From contig JAOVFP010000002.1 in NCBI GenBank assembly GCA_025738555.1, forward strand, positions 3,224,001-3,288,000: a DNA stretch of 64,000 bases, in the 5' to 3' direction. Below, one piece after another: positions 34,491-44,600 of this stretch (position 1 is its first letter; every line of letters begins with the position of its first letter). Position numbers and translations under genes: made by a program. This stretch comes from Cyathus striatus. Its lineage: Eukaryota; Basidiomycota; Agaricomycetes; Agaricales; Nidulariaceae. Under the pieces are notes generated by a model, which ran no database searches, was not told where the DNA came from, and saw only the letters and a list, made by a program, of their open reading frames with translations.

Positions 34491-37400
34491 CACTGATTTA
34501 AACAGACTACAGATATTACAATTGAATATCAGGAAATCACCTGCAGCTCACTTGGACCTATCAAACCACCCTCTGGCCTCTGAATGGGATGTGATTCTGG
34601 TACAGGAACCAAATATTATATTCACTAATGACATACGCACCCCTAATAATTTTCGCCCCATAATTCCCACTAACTGCCACAATCTAGAGCACCCAGTATG
34701 ATCTGTGATATGGGTCAATAAGAATATCTCAACCAACTGTTGGTCTATCATAGATATACCTGACACTAATGACATCTCTGCCATTCAAATCCGGAATGGG
34801 CACCATACTATTAATATATTCAATATTTACAATGACTGCCAGCACTCTGACTCACTAACATCCCTTAGCAACTATCTGTCAGCACAGTGACACCTGGGAC
34901 AAGAGGACTACTTTAGGAACATGATCTGGGCAGGGGACTTCAATCGGCACCATCCCATGTGGGACAGTAATGAGGACATTCGTCTTTTCACCAATTGAGC
35001 ACTAGGGCAAGCAGAACAAATCATCAACCTCTTACAGGATTGGGACATGGTCATGACTCTCCCGAGAGGCATCCACACCTTGCAACACTCAGCTGGGGGT
35101 TACTCATGACTGGATAATGTATTCTGTTCAGAAGATCTCACCAACCTTATCATCCAATGCGACATGAAATGTGAACTGAAACCAGTGAAGGCAGACCATT
35201 TTCCCATTTCTATGTTACTAGATCTGTCAGTGGAATGGGTAGCTCACACACCATCCCCTAACTTTCACATGGCAGACTGGAAGAAATACGGAGAGGCTCT
35301 GGACAGCGAACTGACAAAACTACCCCCTCCCTCAGAATTGAAATCAGAACAGGAATTAGGTACAGCAATTGAGCAGCTCACAGACTCAATGCGAAGAGCT
35401 ATAGCTCTGGCCATCCCAGTATCTCAACCTTGCCCGCATTCCAAACGATGGTGGAACCACGACCTTGACACTATCAGAGCACAAGTCAACAGAACACAGA
35501 GGCTAGCCAACACTCATAGAGCAAATGCAAACCACCAAGTACATATGGACCTCCAGCAGCAGGAGACAATCTATGAGAAGGCCATAATGGATGCCAAGAA
35601 AAAACATTGGACAGATTTTCTCAAAGAGGCGACAGATGAAGACTTATGGACAGCTCACTGTTACCTCAAAAAGCCTACTGGAGATGGAGGTGCCCCCTGG
35701 ATTCCATCCCTGCTGGTGTCAATGGCAGATGGAACACAACATACTATCTTGGAGAACAAACACAAAGCTACTGAATTCGCTAAGAACTTCTTTCCCCCCC
35801 CACCTGCCAACACAAATATACCAGCTGACTACTCCTACCCACAGCCGTTACCAGACCCAGACCCCATTACTAAAGAACAGATCCTATGACATATCTCAGG
35901 TCTCTCCCCCTACAAGGCTCCAGGCCCAGACGGTATCCCCAATATCATACTTCAGAAATCTGCTAACTGCATTATAGACTGTCTTTATTTCATCTACAGT
36001 GCAATATTGACAAAAGGGTGGTATTATGATGGGTGGAAGGAATTCGACACAGTGGTGATCAAAAAACCAGGCAAACCTTCATACCAAACACTCAAGGCAT
36101 ACCGACCAATTGCTCTATTATGCACAATGGCCAAAGTACTGACAGCACTAGTCGCAGAGGACGTCACTCACCTGATCAAAAAGCACAACATCCTACCCTC
36201 TACCCACTTTGGAGGGCAACCCGGATGTACAACTACTGATGCACTCCATTATCTAGTGGACAGAATAAAAACCACATGGCAAAAAGGGAAAGTAGTCTTG
36301 GTGCTTTTCCTAGACATAGAGAGTGCTTTCCCAAATGCAGTCACAGACTGGCTCCTACACAACATGCGACGAAAAAGCATTCCTGAAATCTATGTCCGAT
36401 TCATTGAAACGATACTATGGAATCGAAAGACCAGGATGAGTTTTGATGATTTTATCTCTGCACTAATGGAATTATGGAATGGCATTGGGCAAGGTGACCC
36501 TCTCTCAATGATATGCTACATCCTTTACAACGCAGATCTCCTGGATGTAGCATGATACCCCTATGAGGACACACTAGGCTATGTAGATGACAGCAACCTA
36601 CTTGCAGAGGGCGACACCTTGGAGGAATCTGTACGAAGACTCAAGTGTATGATGGAATGACCAGGAGGTGGATTTGACTGGAGCAAGAATCATAATTCAA
36701 AATTTGAGTTGTCCAAACTAGCTGTTATGCACTTCTCGAAGAAAACCATCACTGATGTAACTGGCAGGAGGTCTCCCATATTAGCCCCCCCACTCGTGCT
36801 TGACGGCCGCATCGTCACTGAAGTCACCTCACATCGCTACCTTGGCATCCACATTGACAACAAACTCTCTTGGAACATACAGGCCCAGAAAACCATTGAG
36901 AAAGGAACAAAATGGGCACTACTGATGGGTAGACTTGCGAAACCATACTCCGGTTTAAGTATCAACATGGCACGAAGGCTATACATATCAGTAGTTCTGC
37001 CGAAAATCACATATGGTGCTGATGTATTCTACACTCCCCCCCACAGGCCCAACACTCCCAACTGCATTCGACAGGTGGGCTCAGTATCACTCCTCAAACA
37101 CCTTAACACAGTGCAACGAATCGCAACCAGGGCCATTACAGGTGGATTCCGAACAACCCCCACAGATATGCTCGATGCACATGCAGAGGTAATGCCCATA
37201 GGGCTAGCGATGGAAAATGTCTGCTACAAGGGACTCACCAGGTTGTACACTCTTCCCTCTCAACACCCACTACACTCAGTCATTCTGCGTTACCACACAA
37301 ATAGGACAAGCACACGGCACCTGACCACCCTCCACAGACTGATCCGACTCTATAACCCCCCACACCCTCACCAGATGGAAATAATAAAGCCAGAAACATG

Positions 37401-38460
37401 CTCACCAACATACACCAGGAAATTTCAAACAAACATCGCCCCCTCCCGAGAAGACTCAATTGAAACGGACAAGGGACTCAACGACATTGTTCAGATATAC
37501 ACAGATGGATCAGGACAAAATGGCTCTGTAGGCGCATCAGCGGTAATGTACCTCAACAAAAATCGTGAACCCTCTGAACAGCTACGGTATCACCTAGGAC
37601 CAATAGGCAAACACACAACATATGAGGCAGAAGCGGTGGGAATAATCATGGGAGCATGGCTCTTAAAACGCAACCTGCCCGCCCTTCCGGACCCCAGTTC
37701 CATTCTGACAGATGGAAAATCGGTAATCCAAGCTCTAGACAAGAGGAACCCGGCTCCAGCACAGTACTTGCGCACAGCCATACTTGAAGGAATGGCACAG
37801 GCGAGAGCGATGGACACGCGACGCAATGGGAGGACGACAAATTGCAGCATAACAATACGGTGGATCTCGGGACACAGCAATGTCCTGGGAAATGAAGCTG
37901 CAGACAAAGAAGCAAAAGAAGCAGCTGCAGGAGCAAGCTCCCCACCACTCAGTCTTCCACCTATACTATGAAGACAAGGCGGCCTCCCAGTCAGCCTAAC
38001 GGCAATCCGACAAAACATGATGAAAGGGCTCAAGGCCAAATGGCGAAATATATGCGAAACCTCAGATCGAAAAGAACGACTTAAAAGACTGGGAGCAGAG
38101 TTCCCATATCGCAAGTTCAGAAGCCTCATAGGGAAACTCAAACTCTCGCGGCCACAAGTATCTATCATTATCCAGCTACGCACAGGACATGCCCCACTAG
38201 CAGACTACCTACACAGATTCAAGCGTGTGGAAACGAGCCGATGTGAGAAATGCTGGGAGCGGCTTCACGTTACAACGCGCGAAACAGTGAACCACTTCCT
38301 ATTCGAATGCCCAGAATATGCGGTGGAGAGACACGAGATGAGCAGGACGCTGGGACAGAAATCAAGAGATTTCAGATATCTGATGAGCGAGGAAGACGGA
38401 ATTAGGGCAATGTTACGATTTGTGAAGGCTACAAACAGGTTCTCCGACATATATAGGTGA
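34477..38460 (+). pseudogene. LINE ORF2: AP endonuclease, reverse transcriptase, RNase H
   Basis: A frame of about 1,328 codons, in one phase throughout, with eight in-frame stops, all TGA (near 34699, 34888, 34998, 35107, 35887, 36553, 36658 and 37969). Endonuclease: LQLNIRKS, VQEPN, WAGDFNRHHPMWD and KADHFPIS. RT: YKAPGPDGIPN, FLDIESAFPNAV, GIGQGDPLS and the catalytic GYVDDSNL. RNase H near residues 1005-1150: IYTDGSGQNGSVGA, TYEAEAVGI, LTDGKSVI and SGHSNVLGNEAADKEA. C-terminal zinc finger with CEKCWERLHVTTRETVNHFLFEC. The order is intact but the protein cannot be made without readthrough. Confidence 0.93.
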
Positions 38461-38537
38461 GGTAGTCAATTAAACAAGAGAGCGAGTGACAAGGCAATCT
38501 TCTCCCCACAGAATTCAAACCGCGAAGTAGTCCTTGT

Positions 38538-38883
38538 CTCAAATTAATTATTCTACTATGGTTAAATGTATGGGTGCATGGGTTGTATAGTACTACAATA
38601 GCCTAAAACTTCAAGTTAAGTACTTATTGGTTACAAATTGAAATTGGTTACTGCAACTTGCAAGGTTTTAAGCTCCTTGGATAAAGACATGAATATTGAA
38701 TTAGTATTCAGTAGTGTTACTCAACAGTTACTACTGACCATCTCACTGTCTGATGTAGTACTTAAATACGTATCATAATTTATAAATTCGTGCTTCTGAA
38801 CGTACTCAAGTAATGTACAAAAATGGCAACGAACTGACAGGCTGATCAAATTTAGCCATAAGCTTCTTACATGTCATGCACTT
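38538..38883. other. 3' flank of pectate lyase gene
   Basis: AT-rich; no gene seen. Before the LINE arrived this was contiguous with 32627. Confidence 0.5.
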
Positions 38884-40344
38884 TCAGAGATTGGTAATAT
38901 CTGACGTGCTGTAGAGGCAGTACTGCAGAATCCATGAACATGTAAGTATAGCAATAACGCAAAAGTAATGTACGCACAGTGCTATCAGGTCCACTTCCAG
39001 CTTTAGTCGGCTCATCGCCGTTACTGTTGCCATTGAACCTACTGAAAGTCTAAGCTTACAAAGAAGTATGAAGAGAAATCACACTAGCCGTTGGCAAATA
39101 GTGCTAACATCGTCGACTTGCGTGGTCCTAATCTTAGCTGAGCTATAAAAAAAGTCAGATTCGATGAATTGGCTCGCAATGGCCAACTCACTCTCCATAA
39201 TTTCTAGACATATTCAACTGCTTGTTAGACAGGAACTGGGATGGAATTTAACCATACACGAACGAGTTAATTCCGGAAAGAACAGAACCATCGACTGCCC
39301 AGACATCATTTATCTTCATACATTAATTAGAAAAGAAAAGAAATCAAAACTCTAGAGATTCCTAGAAGCGTACCTCCACTTGGCGTTTGTATTGAGTCTT
39401 GCAGTTTCCGCACTAATATATACTCCGTAAAGAATGCCGCATGAACATAGATGCAACGTACACTGCGATAAAGCTTGCCGAAATCCTCGACATAGAACTG
39501 GTCACAATATAAGTTTGGAACCGCAGCATACTTGTTAACATACTGAGTTAATGATGACCTATACGAGAAGTTAATTCTGAAGCGATCAACATCAAACTCT
39601 TCATACCTTTCCTCCACCATTATGCTGAATGACTATTGAGAGAGTTAAGTAAGTGGTACGGGGTTCTGGAACGTGTTTTAGACTCGCCTTTATCATCGGC
39701 GTGCTGATTATTCCATGTTGATGTACTTAGTCAACTATATAATCGAGTCTTGACAAGAAAGAATCACACCTTGGCCTGCATTGAAAATGGGATTAATAAA
39801 TATAACATGGCATACAAATATAAAACAAAAACTCACCCCTCCGTAGTTGATATGAGACGTCCCGCTAGTTTGCTTGATCGTAATGGCATCCTCGCAAACA
39901 TCCTATCGAAGATTGCACAAAAAATAATATTTGCTAGACACGAAGCTTACCTCAAAGTAGACATGGTCTAACGTGCATGAGCCGAGACAATGAACACCTT
40001 CGGACTGATTGGGTCCTATAACGACACGACTCAGAGTAGCACCTTCCTCAAGCAAAAAAACTGCATCAGCATCGCCTCCTTCCGTCTGGCCTTTGCATGC
40101 GCCAGAGCCTCTGTCGTATCTAGTATAGGCCTGAGAGGGCGTAAATGTTTGTCCCGCAGCGACAGTGATGGGTTTGCTAAGAGAACTGGTGGTGGGGGAG
40201 TCGGGAAGACATTGGTTGCGGTGCGCTTTTCCAACCTACAATAATCAATCATTAGTGTATGCAAAACGCAAGAATGAGTGCGCACGGATTTGCAAGCGCA
40301 ACTGCACTAAAAAAGAGTAAAAGCGAGAATTTGGCACTAATCAT
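38884..40344 (-). CDS. secreted pectate lyase (PL3-like), frame broken by single-base losses
   Basis: Pectate lyases cleave polygalacturonate by beta-elimination outside the cell. ATG 40344 starts a signal peptide ([13 protein letters not shown]) and then NPLEKR with a Kex2-type KR. Exon 1 is 40344-40286, exon 2 40235-39951 ([52 protein letters not shown]), exon 3 39902-39837 ([20 protein letters not shown]), then a 6-base exon at 39775-39770. Later exons encode [36 protein letters not shown] and [19 protein letters not shown], ending at TGA 38884-38886. Exon 2 needs one extra base in the C5 run at 40194-40198, and the splice near 39535 also fits only with one more base. The gene may be functional with sequence errors, or a recent pseudogene. 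Confidence 0.8.
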
Positions 40345-42102
40345 ATAGGTGGAAGTATGTAAAAGTCTTTGGAGAAGTAGGGTGAGGCTTTAAGAACTTA
40401 AGAACTTAAGAGTCGATTTTTATAATTTTTCGTTGGACAAGGCAATTCTGTTACAACGACAGAATTGTTTCCAACTTTTGGAATAAAGCCTTCCGAACGG
40501 GCCGCCTATTGACATATTGTAGCTGATTTCGCGAGGTTAGTCCAGAAACAACACGATAACGCGTCGCGGAAGTATCATAGGATATCGTAGAGCACAAGGC
40601 GCACCGATGGTAAGCAAGCCAGGACATCTAAAGTATAGATCTCAGAACGATTATGCACCTACTGTAAAAGTAAAGACGCAGACGAATTGTTTACGGAAAA
40701 CTTATAAGTGTAGCTTGGCAACGAAATATCTCCCGGGCCGCTTGCTTTCAACAGAGAGAGGGCACGGGAACAAAATGTTGGCGTGAGTCTAGAAGATATC
40801 ATCTGGGTTCCGGTAAAAGCAGAACGGATATTTCTAGATAACCATAAATTTGCAGAGTGGTGTCAGGACAACAAACATGTGAGCTAATCTAGGCACGCTT
40901 CACTAGGAAAGACTTTGGATAAACGGCGGAGAAGGACTATAGACAGCAGAGGAGTATGCAAGTTTCATGTGGCGTGTATAGAGAATCATGAGAGCCAAGA
41001 GTTTTGTTATCCATTGCTAGTTCGTAAAAATGGAGGCGAGCTGTGGAGGTCCAACCAAGTGCAACATCCCAGGAACCCAGCAGAGCATGGAGACGACCAT
41101 ATGACAGCGTCAACGCGAGGCGAATCGGTAGTAAAGGGTATGTATGCCATTCTAAGAAAAGAATACTTGAAACTCGGCTGGACGCTGGACCTGGTGAACG
41201 GTGTACTACATTGTACATACATAACTTAAGTACTTCACAAGTTCAAGACAAGGATCTGTAATTATGTAAGGCAAACGGAGTTCATATGTCTCTAAGCCCA
41301 TGCTATAATCACGTGTCGGACTAAAATATGCGACACAGAAAATCATGCTATCGATCTACCCAAAATCTTTCTAAATCGACAAACGCTGGCTTCATCGGAT
41401 TTCTCAACCAGATTCCTTTTTACTCTCCAGAATTACTCTGCAATAATAACAACTCTTCAAGCTTCAAATTCAAATTTTACGGAATTAAATGCCACATGGC
41501 GCAAAAGTTTTACCAAAACCACACCAGTCAAGACCAGTCACCTGCTGAAGTGATGGCCCTGCCAGATACATTCAACATTGCCAACGTCACCTTGACTGTG
41601 ACTGACTCTTCGACCCGTCCTCTTTCCTGCCTACGCTGTGAGCAGTTCTAGTTACTTCTTTTCTTGTATCTTGTCTACTATTTCAACGAGCAGTAACGAG
41701 GTACTGATCTTTCTAGTTTTCAAAGCAATGGACGCGGCATTCGTGGTATCGATCCAAAAACCAATATCTGACCAAGAGAATAATAATATTGGCATATCAA
41801 GGACGAACAACAAGTACGACTCGAAGTGCGACTGCTACAGTACGTGATTAGTTCTGTCCATATCCATCATATAGAAGCTAATATATGTACAGCAGCGCAA
41901 TAGGTACATTTACACCTTACAGTAGTAGGGGAAAAAGCCACCGAAAAGAGGGAGAAAAATACATAGGGGAGGAACGAAGAGGAAGGTTGAGGGTATCTGC
42001 AGTAAACTGTGCATGATGGTACGTCAAGATCAATGTTAGTCGTAGTTAAATGAAGAACTCACGTTGCCACAAAAAGGCAACAAGTAACATGATTGATGAT
42101 CT
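40345..42102. other. long intergenic region, no gene recognised
   Basis: About 1.75 kb. Upstream part: presumed promoter of the pectate lyase. Several short frames (for example 40915-41229 and 41328-41651, plus strand) show no recognisable similarity or splice structure and are not called. Confidence 0.5.
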
Positions 42103-43209
42103 TTAATGGACTTTCAGGCCCATAGCGCGGGCACCAGCGCCGACGGCACCCTCCCAACCCAAGAATCTCTCAGAACTCATTTCTTTGGTTGCCTCCATGG
42201 ACATGGACATATCATATTCATCATCGAATGCGCCTCTACCAATCCCTCTCGAACGTGCCCAGACAGAAATAAAGAGGATGCGCTTCAACTTCCTGTTTAA
42301 GAAGAACCAATGGGAGGACCAGAGCAGGGCACCGCGGCGTTTAAACCGGATAATGCTGCTGTATGTAAGTGAAGGGATGCCATATGAAGGAGAGGAGTTG
42401 AGTGCAGCACGCGGCGTCGGGGGAGGTATTGTCGTACCACTCCTGTAGCGTCGGGGTTTGACCTCATCAATGTCATAATCGTCAAATTCGAATGTGGTGT
42501 CGTCATCGGTCGAAGAATCTTCGTCTCCAACGGAAGCGACATCATCCTCATCGTCAGAAAAGTCATTGGCATGGGGATCATCGTCGATGTCGGGAGTGTA
42601 GGAGAATACTTCACACTCTGATAAGCCGATAACGTCGTCAATGAGACGGAAAAGGGTAGGGTGGGTGCCCGATTGTATCGGGGGCGGAGCAAGCGGGCTT
42701 GGAATTCGTTGCTCGTAGGGAGAGGTGGAGCTGGGAACAGATGATGGGAAGAAGTCGGATGTTGTGGGCGGATAGGACGAGTATGAGCGCGGAGCGCTTG
42801 TGCCTGTGCGGTGTGGAGATACGAGAGTGTTGCTCAGCGCATTGAGAACAGTTGCGCCGCTTGTTTCCTTTATAAACTGCGATGGGCGAACGTCTGAGAA
42901 CTCGTGGTCGGGGAAGGCGATGTTAAGGGTAGCTATTAGGAGGTAGAGGGTCTTGCGGGAGGCTTGCTTGTCTATAGGGCCGAATGGGGTCATTTCAGCC
43001 TCGTTGTCGAGGGCGAGCCATGAGGGGAGTGGGGGTGAATTGGAGACGTCTTCATAATAAGCAGACTCGAGAGATTTGAAGAGCTTCTTGTCGCGCTTGA
43101 TGTTCTTGCAGCTGTATGCTTCCATACGAGTTTGGACCGAGCACTCCGGGCCCTCGTGGGTAAGAGACTGGGTGAGACGAGAAAGTGCGGGGATCTCTAT
43201 GTACTTCAT
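42103..43209 (-). CDS. MAF1: MAF1, repressor of RNA polymerase III transcription
   Basis: MAF1 represses Pol III genes under stress and nutrient limitation in response to TOR and PKA signalling. A single exon encodes 368 aa from ATG 43209. An upstream in-frame ATG (43338) adds only a low-complexity serine/proline stretch and is not preferred, because MKYIEIPALSRLTQSL is the conserved MAF1 start. Box A: YSCKNIKRDKKLFKSLE and PFGPIDKQASRKTLYLLIATLN. A long Ser/Pro/acidic linker follows, then box B/C: FSYTPDIDDDPH and LLWSSHWFFLNRKLKRILF. The lack of introns contrasts with most neighbours. It is divergent from the SCP2 gene. Confidence 0.95.
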   Translation of the reverse strand: MKYIEIPALSRLTQSLTHEGPECSVQTRMEAYSCKNIKRDKKLFKSLESAYYEDVSNSPPLPSWLALDNEAEMTPFGPIDKQASRKTLYLLIATLNIAFPDHEFSDVRPSQFIKETSGATVLNALSNTLVSPHRTGTSAPRSYSSYPPTTSDFFPSSVPSSTSPYEQRIPSPLAPPPIQSGTHPTLFRLIDDVIGLSECEVFSYTPDIDDDPHANDFSDDEDDVASVGDEDSSTDDDTTFEFDDYDIDEVKPRRYRSGTTIPPPTPRAALNSSPSYGIPSLTYSSIIRFKRRGALLWSSHWFFLNRKLKRILFISVWARSRGIGRGAFDDEYDMSMSMEATKEMSSERFLGWEGAVGAGARAMGLKVH

Positions 43210-43599
43210 GAGGAGAGGACAAAGTGGAGGAAAGAAAGGCAGAGGGGACGACGAGGACGAGGACGAGGACCGCTGGAGAGGGTGATAGATGCAGTACTGG
43301 TATGGTAGTGCTGGGTGCCCGGTGGAGCGACAAGGCATGTTTAGATCAGCTCAGTTGGCCACGTGCTTAAACAAAGGCGGTGCGCATGACCCACGTTCCT
43401 GAATCCTGAGATTTAATTTTATGTTATTTCTCATTTATAAATTATAATAATATATGTGGTATACATATAATAACATCACGTGCATCAGTTTTGTGGGGAA
43501 TCTCACTCAGTTTCCATGTGATTTCTTTCCCCGACTCTTAAACCTCTTCCTCTATTTCTTCTGTGCACGTTTACCTCTCCGTCTTTTCTCCATAACGCC
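43210..43599. promoter_or_regulatory. shared divergent promoter region, MAF1 / SCP2 gene
   Basis: 390 bp between two outward-facing start codons. AT-rich; contains the AATAATATATGTGG stretch near 43446 and a pyrimidine-rich run just before the SCP2-gene ATG. No specific factor site claimed. Confidence 0.6.
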
Positions 43600-44222
43600 A
43601 TGTCTGACGATCTTAAGTATCCAGGATTCAAAGTTTGTATTTTCCAAGTTAGCTTGACTGCTTCCACCTCATCACTCTCTTCCCTCCAGTCCTCCGAGCT
43701 CATCTCCGGCCTAGGTGCCGCTTTCACAAAATACTCCGATGCTGAGAAGCAGTCCCAAATCAAAAAGGTTTGCTCGAGGCTATTACAATACCATTGCATC
43801 GCGCTTCTTGCATCCGTGTGTTGACATCTCCTCGCAGACCAATGGCGTTTCGAGCTCCAGGTCTCCAACGATAAGAAGGAAACTGCAACATGGACCATCG
43901 ATCTCAAGAAGGCTGGTACTGTGCAGAAAGGTAGTGCTAAGCCCAAGGCTGATGTCACTATTATCCTCTCGGACGATACTTTAATTGACCTTGCTAACGG
44001 CAAGGTGAGTATAGATTGTGTGATGTTTTGAGACGGGACGCTTAATGTCGTGTGTTATGTCAGATCAACGGCCAGAAGGCTTTCATGACAGGGAAGCTAA
44101 AGACCAAGGGGAATATGATGCTTGCCACGAAACTTGACGCCGTGCTTAAGGTGTGTTCGTTTCTGAGAGATAGAGGTGAAATGTTTTTATGTCCTTTGTA
44201 GGGTGCGAAGGCGAAATTGTAG
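43600..44222 (+). CDS. SCP2-domain sterol carrier protein, one frameshift
   Basis: Small SCP2 proteins bind and move lipids, often in peroxisomes. Five exons: 43600-43632, 43690-43767, 43838-44004, 44064-44150, 44202-44222, giving 128 aa if one base is added. Visible: [72 protein letters not shown] and the C-terminal GAKAKL, a peroxisomal PTS1-like end. Exon 3 as written starts in the wrong phase: one more T in the TTT run at 43848-43850 restores the SCP2 fold motifs. No alternative splice site repairs it. Convergent with MGM1. Confidence 0.88.
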
Positions 44223-44600
44223 ACGTACTATTGTTACCCTATTTATTCCATATTCTACTGTTATCTATCTATGATACCATTTCACGCCTTTCATCCTTAT
44301 ATAAATCGCTCAGGATGCTGTCCTCGTTGTGGTTTAATCTCATGCAGAAAAAATGGAAACACATTGCTGTGGAAGTAATTGCCAAACGACAAGTACAATA
44401 TTTGAGTTAGACTACTTGATTTAAGGATAACGCAGGTGGGGTTTAGAATATAATAAAATCTATTTACTAGAGAAAAATGATAGGCAAAAGAAGGATCCTA
44501 AAGGCAACAAAGAGGGAATAGTGGGTACACAACATGTAAGCGTGTAAATGGAATGAATTTGAAGTAGAAAACATAGGGTCATATTTCATTCATTATAGCG
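44223..44600. other. convergent 3' region between SCP2 and MGM1 genes
   Basis: AT-rich 378 bp, probably two 3' UTRs; nothing else seen. Confidence 0.5.

Larger units (their letters stand above)
32641..38524 (+). mobile_element. full-length LINE (non-LTR retrotransposon), TGA-decayed
   Basis: Bounded by a perfect 13-bp target duplication AAGTAGTCCTTGT at 32628-32640 and 38525-38537, which fixes the ends. It has a 5' UTR of about 200 bp, ORF1 (32844-34490, zinc knuckles), ORF2 (34477-38460: endonuclease, RT, RNase H, zinc finger) and a 64-bp 3' tail without a poly(A) run. The AP-endonuclease plus RNase H layout resembles the Tad1/I groups. All frames are in phase; the in-frame stops seen are TGA. 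CpG is scarce in the 5' part and common in the last ~900 bp. Confidence 0.95.

Noticed and set aside
7979..38000. TGA read as arginine (genetic code change or readthrough) in the transposons
   Set aside because: TGA is a normal stop at the end of several host genes here (SCP2 ends in TAG; the COG0523, LYR and pectate lyase genes end in TGA), and the same codons in sister elements are CGA or other codons. Mutation at CpG explains it better.
37590..38183. 197-aa minus-strand frame over the LINE RNase H region
   Set aside because: Antisense to the RNase H and zinc finger coding frame; no domain seen.
43503..44003. 166-aa open frame on the minus strand across the SCP2 gene
   Set aside because: Lies antisense to the SCP2 exons with no recognisable domains; a shadow frame.
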